A stretch of 6,631 nucleotides of DNA from Treponema sp. (lineage in GTDB: Bacteria; Spirochaetota; Spirochaetia; Treponematales; Breznakiellaceae), in contig JAIRNB010000191.1 in the NCBI GenBank assembly GCA_031258265.1, forward strand, positions 1-6,631, written 5' to 3'. Under the pieces are notes generated by a model. That model made no database searches, was not told where the DNA came from, and worked only from the letters and a program-made list of their open reading frames with translations. The position numbers were made by a program, and so were the translations under genes. Positions 5,089 to 6,631 of this stretch are shown piece after piece; positions within the stretch are counted from its first letter, which is position 1, and each line of letters begins with the position of its first letter.

Positions 5089-5106
5089 ATTTATATAACG
5101 TGATAT

Positions 5107-5111
5107 GGAGG
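5107..5111 (+). promoter_or_regulatory. Ribosome-binding site that fixes the HIRAN start
   Basis: GGAGG lies eight bases before ATG 5120. The two earlier in-frame ATGs, at 5105 and 5114, overlap it or sit two bases after it, so 5120 is the preferred start. Confidence 0.75.
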
Positions 5112-5119
5112 TAATGAAA

Positions 5120-5551
5120 ATGACCAATAGCAAACTGAAAAGCAAAGTGATGACCCTGGGTAACAAGCTGGCCCCCCGCATGGGAGACCGCCGGGCCGCC
5201 TTCGTGGAAGCCTGGGCAATCGTGAAGGCCGGGGGCCTGGAACTGGCCGTCCGGGGCGTGTCCTTCGGAAACCGGCAAGAAGCCTTGCGCCGCCTGGCCA
5301 CTTACAACCCCGCCCAGGTCAGGGCGGTACTGGTGCCGGAGCCGTCCAACCCGGCAGACCCCGCCGCCGTGGCGGTCATGGTGGGTGTGAACGGCGGGAA
5401 GGGGCTCTATTGCCTGGGCTACGTGCCCCGGACCCTGGGCCCGGTGGTGTCGGCCCTGGGTGGCCAACTCCCCGCCCTGCGGGTAGTGTCCGGCTCCTGG
5501 GGCTGGTCAGGTAAAACCACCTTCGGGGCGCGGCTGGCCCTGGCGGTGTAA
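5120..5551 (+). CDS. HIRAN-domain protein
   Basis: A 143-residue protein. Residues about 41-143 match the HIRAN domain: ELAVRGVSFGNRQEALRRL (41-59), the hallmark LVPEPSNPADPAAVAVMV (71-88) and LGYVPRTLGPVV (99-110), then a beta strand and a glycine-rich end. Residues 1-38 are a basic helical lead (KLKSKVMTLGNKL, then FVEAWAIVKAG) often seen before stand-alone bacterial HIRAN domains. In eukaryotic HLTF the HIRAN domain grips the 3' end of single-stranded DNA at stalled forks; bacterial single-domain versions are frequent on mobile elements but poorly understood. Its own strong promoter and a divergent XRE regulator suggest an inducible or lysogeny-controlled gene. Codon use is markedly GC-rich compared with the A+T-rich promoter beside it. 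A binding role on replication or repair intermediates is inferred, not shown. Confidence 0.83.
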   Translation: MTNSKLKSKVMTLGNKLAPRMGDRRAAFVEAWAIVKAGGLELAVRGVSFGNRQEALRRLATYNPAQVRAVLVPEPSNPADPAAVAVMVGVNGGKGLYCLGYVPRTLGPVVSALGGQLPALRVVSGSWGWSGKTTFGARLALAV

Positions 5552-5604
5552 GGAACCGGCGGGAGCCCTCCGGGACTTCCTCTTGCCGGGGCCGTATGGC
5601 CTCC

Positions 5605-5619
5605 GGTTATTAAGTAACC
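5605..5619. repeat. Palindrome GGTTATTAAGTAACC (copy 2)
   Basis: This differs from the copy at 3708-3722 by one base, and the change (C to T) still allows a G-U pair in the same RNA stem. As in copy 1, a G/C-rich stretch containing GGCCTC lies just upstream and it sits between gene blocks. A GGCC-GTAT-GGCC mini-hairpin lies at 5590-5601. Confidence 0.5.
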
Positions 5620-5650
5620 CACTGGGGGAAACCCGGAAAAGGAAAGACAA

Positions 5651-5884
5651 ATGTCCAAGAAAAAATATACCCATGAAGACTTTGAAACTATGTCAGTCAG
5701 GGCAGGCGCTTTAAGGGACTTTGCGGAAACGCTGACGTATGTCGATTGCCACGCAAATACCCAAATACCCCTTATATCTATCGCGTTAATCATAACGGAA
5801 CTCATTGATCCCATAATTAATTTTCTGTCATGGGCTTACACTTATGCGGAAATACCCGAGGAAGAACCGGAAACCGTAGCGTAA
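5651..5884 (+). CDS. Small unknown protein
   Basis: A 77-residue protein starting after AAAAGGAAAG (5637-5646). The first 20 residues are charged (SKKKYTHEDFETM), residues 24-34 hold FAETLTYVDCH, and residues 39-66 are hydrophobic (IPLISIALIITELIDPIINF then LSWAYTYA), ending with an acidic tail. The hydrophobic part could be an amphipathic helix pair or a weak membrane segment; Glu50 and Asp53 argue against a simple membrane span. The pattern F-x-E, about 16 residues, then P-L-x-S resembles the small protein at 5933-6112, so the two may be distant relatives. It lies about 100 bases after the HIRAN gene and may be transcribed with it. No known family recognised. Confidence 0.65.
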   Translation: MSKKKYTHEDFETMSVRAGALRDFAETLTYVDCHANTQIPLISIALIITELIDPIINFLSWAYTYAEIPEEEPETVA

Positions 5885-5892
5885 TAATACTG

Positions 5893-5914
5893 TCCGGGGC
5901 ATGGCCGCCCCGGA
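5893..5914. terminator. Perfect 8-bp hairpin between small genes
   Basis: TCCGGGGC (5893-5900) and GCCCCGGA (5907-5914) enclose the loop ATGGCC. Only a short TATTTC follows, so it may be a weak or partial terminator, or an RNA-stability element within the operon. The stem is the same octamer that recurs across the window and that forms part of the stem at 3601-3693. Confidence 0.5.
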
Positions 5915-5932
5915 TATTTCAAGGAGCATACC

Positions 5933-6112
5933 ATGACCATAGACGGCTGTTTACACCGGGTGCAGGCGGCCCTTTCTTTTCTGGAACACATCGCCTGTTA
6001 TTACAGCGAAGAAGCGGATGTACCCCCACTCTCCGTAATCCTTAGCCACATCGAGGATGATGTAACGGCGGCTTACAATGAATGTATAAAAACCGAGGAG
6101 GAAAGAACATGA
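5933..6112 (+). CDS. Small unknown protein (59 aa)
   Basis: ATG 5933 has AAGGAG at 5921-5926, six bases upstream, and the frame runs 59 codons to a TGA that overlaps the next gene's ATG (ATGA). The product is acidic and helical: residues 7-25 (LHRVQAALSFLEHIACYY), then VPPLSVILSHIEDDVTAAYN (30-49) and an EEER tail. The second helix resembles GLSLMVWHIAKDIDNVLQEI in the gene at 6396-6611, and a looser pattern is shared with the protein at 5651-5884, so these may be one family of small helical proteins. The overlap with the DNA-binding protein gene suggests that their products act together. No known family recognised. Confidence 0.72.
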   Translation: MTIDGCLHRVQAALSFLEHIACYYSEEADVPPLSVILSHIEDDVTAAYNECIKTEEERT

Positions 6113-6399
6113 AAAAAGAACGTCAAATCGGCATCCGTGTGGGCCTCCCCGCCTTCTTTGCCCTGGAGGTAGAGGAGGTATACAAGCACACGTCCGGGGC
6201 GCACCGGGCGCTTGCCTTTCCGGACTTCCTGGGGCTGCTCATCGGCCTGGGCCTGGAAGCGTACCGGAAGGGAAACACTCAGGAGGAGGAACAACCGGAA
6301 GCCCCGGACCATGGCCGTAATGCTGCCGAACCGTACAAGGCGGACTTCTGGGACTTCCCGGATGACGCGCCGGTTCCCCGTGGGAGGAAGGCGGTATGA
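6109..6399 (+). CDS. Probable ribbon-helix-helix DNA-binding protein
   Basis: A 96-residue protein. RQIGIRVGLP (5-14) has the alternating pattern of a ribbon strand, AFFALEVEEVYKH (15-27) would be helix 1 and FPDFLGLLIGLGLEAYRKG (37-55) helix 2, the plan of Arc/MetJ-type repressors. The remaining 40 residues are acidic and proline-rich with an aromatic patch (KADFWDFPDD), perhaps a partner-binding tail. The ribbon-helix-helix assignment comes from pattern only. ATG 6109 is preferred over an ATG at 6082, because GAGGAGGAAAG lies directly before it and it forms ATGA overlaps with the genes on both sides, a sign of a coupled three-gene operon. A role as regulator, plasmid-type partition factor or antitoxin-like protein is possible. 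Confidence 0.7.
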   Translation: MKKERQIGIRVGLPAFFALEVEEVYKHTSGAHRALAFPDFLGLLIGLGLEAYRKGNTQEEEQPEAPDHGRNAAEPYKADFWDFPDDAPVPRGRKAV

Positions 6400-6611
6400 C
6401 CGGCGCCATTCATGCGGATCTGCTCGGTGTGAGGGCTGAGGTCATGGCCCTGGCCGATTGCCTTGAACGGCTTGTGCCCTGCCGGGGTATCGACCGGGAC
6501 ACGCCGCGGGGGCTCTCCCTTATGGTCTGGCATATCGCCAAAGACATAGACAACGTGCTACAAGAAATCGAAACCCTGGACAGTGAACCCCAGGGGCATA
6601 GCCGTGGGTAA
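6396..6611 (+). CDS. Small unknown protein, possible paralogue of the 59-aa protein
   Basis: A 71-residue protein whose ATG overlaps the preceding TGA; GGGAGGAAGG lies just upstream. It is mostly helical: ADLLGVRAEVMALADCLERL (7-26), a Cys/Arg/Asp linker, then GLSLMVWHIAKDIDNVLQEI (39-58) and a short polar tail. The second helix lines up with PLSVILSHIEDDVTAAYNEC of the protein at 5933-6112, with the LS, HI and D-[IV] positions kept. The two flank the probable ribbon-helix-helix gene. No known family recognised; the helices could form a small bundle or heterodimer. Confidence 0.7.
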   Translation: MTGAIHADLLGVRAEVMALADCLERLVPCRGIDRDTPRGLSLMVWHIAKDIDNVLQEIETLDSEPQGHSRG

Positions 6612-6631
6612 GTTTACCAGGCAGGATATAC
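6604..6631 (+). CDS. Possible start of the next gene (partial)
   Basis: GTG 6604 overlaps the end of the preceding gene and opens a frame (GKFTRQDI after the start residue) that continues to the window edge. A weak CAGGGG lies upstream. The overlap style matches the rest of this operon, but only nine codons are visible, so the call is tentative. Confidence 0.35.

Larger units (their letters stand above)
4990..5106. promoter_or_regulatory. Repeated GTGATAT-type boxes, candidate XRE operators
   Basis: The A+T-rich gap between the divergent XRE and HIRAN genes carries ATAACATGATAT (5074-5085) and ATAACGTGATAT (5095-5106), 21 bases apart, in direct orientation. GTGATAT occurs in reverse at 5045-5051, and a related ATATTACGATAT in reverse at 4990-5001. 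The two direct copies overlap the -10 and the early transcribed region of the HIRAN promoter; the box at 4990-5001 overlaps the likely XRE -10. This fits repression of both genes by the XRE protein. Confidence 0.5.

Noticed and set aside
4969..5301. N-terminal extension of the XRE gene to a longer frame
   Set aside because: It would run through the divergent promoter region and antisense to the HIRAN gene; ATG 4968 has a good ribosome site and the HTH domain starts right there.
5504..5521. GSWGWSGKTT near the end of the HIRAN protein resembles a Walker A P-loop
   Set aside because: It lies at the C-terminal end of a short HIRAN domain, with no room for the rest of an ATPase fold and no Walker B; glycine-rich ends are usual for this domain.

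Overview
This window looks like part of an integrated mobile element, most likely a prophage or phage-like island. The evidence is closely packed, often overlapping short genes, an excisionase-type DNA-binding protein, a replication ATPase, a VRR-NUC nuclease, a DUF5681 protein, a toxin-antitoxin pair and a HIRAN-domain gene under a XRE-type regulator. I see no integrase, terminase large subunit, capsid or tail gene, and no tRNA, rRNA or CRISPR array. The host cannot be fixed from the sequence. Strong Shine-Dalgarno sites, moderately high GC with many CCGG motifs, and this gene combination remind me of spirochaetes such as gut Treponema, but that is a weak inference from memory.

Layout. (1) 1-3579, rightward: the 3' end of an unknown gene (1-261), a gap with a small hairpin or direct repeat, then a tight operon of excisionase-like HTH protein (359-574), small unknown protein (576-785), DnaB-N/RepA-type ATPase (775-2259), VRR-NUC nuclease (2253-2624) and DUF5681 protein (2638-2925). 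Two tandem related genes follow. The first (2918-3190) is cut by an in-frame TAG exactly where its neighbour (3190-3579) has Trp. (2) 3580-3741: a convergent intergenic region with a 14-bp perfect inverted repeat. (3) 3742-4968, leftward: a HigB/HigA-like toxin-antitoxin pair, a gene-free and highly structured stretch (4378-4740), and a small XRE regulator. (4) 4969-5119: a divergent promoter region with repeated GTGATAT-like boxes. (5) 5120-6631, rightward: HIRAN protein, several small unknown genes, a probable ribbon-helix-helix protein, and the first codons of another gene.

How the parts may work together (inference): the first block is a replication module. Its ATPase gene carries, near its 3' end, two direct copies of AGTTTGCA followed by two inverted copies, an arrangement expected of an origin embedded in a replication gene, as in lambda O. 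The XRE protein probably represses its own gene and the HIRAN gene. The HigBA pair would stabilise the element. Three small proteins in the right-hand block share a weak pattern and may be one family.

The most notable observations are the paired AGTTTGCA repeats, the amber codon in the tandem paralogue, the repeated palindrome GGTTAYTAAGTAACC after two gene blocks, and a strongly over-represented octamer TCCGGGGC found in both genes and intergenic stems.
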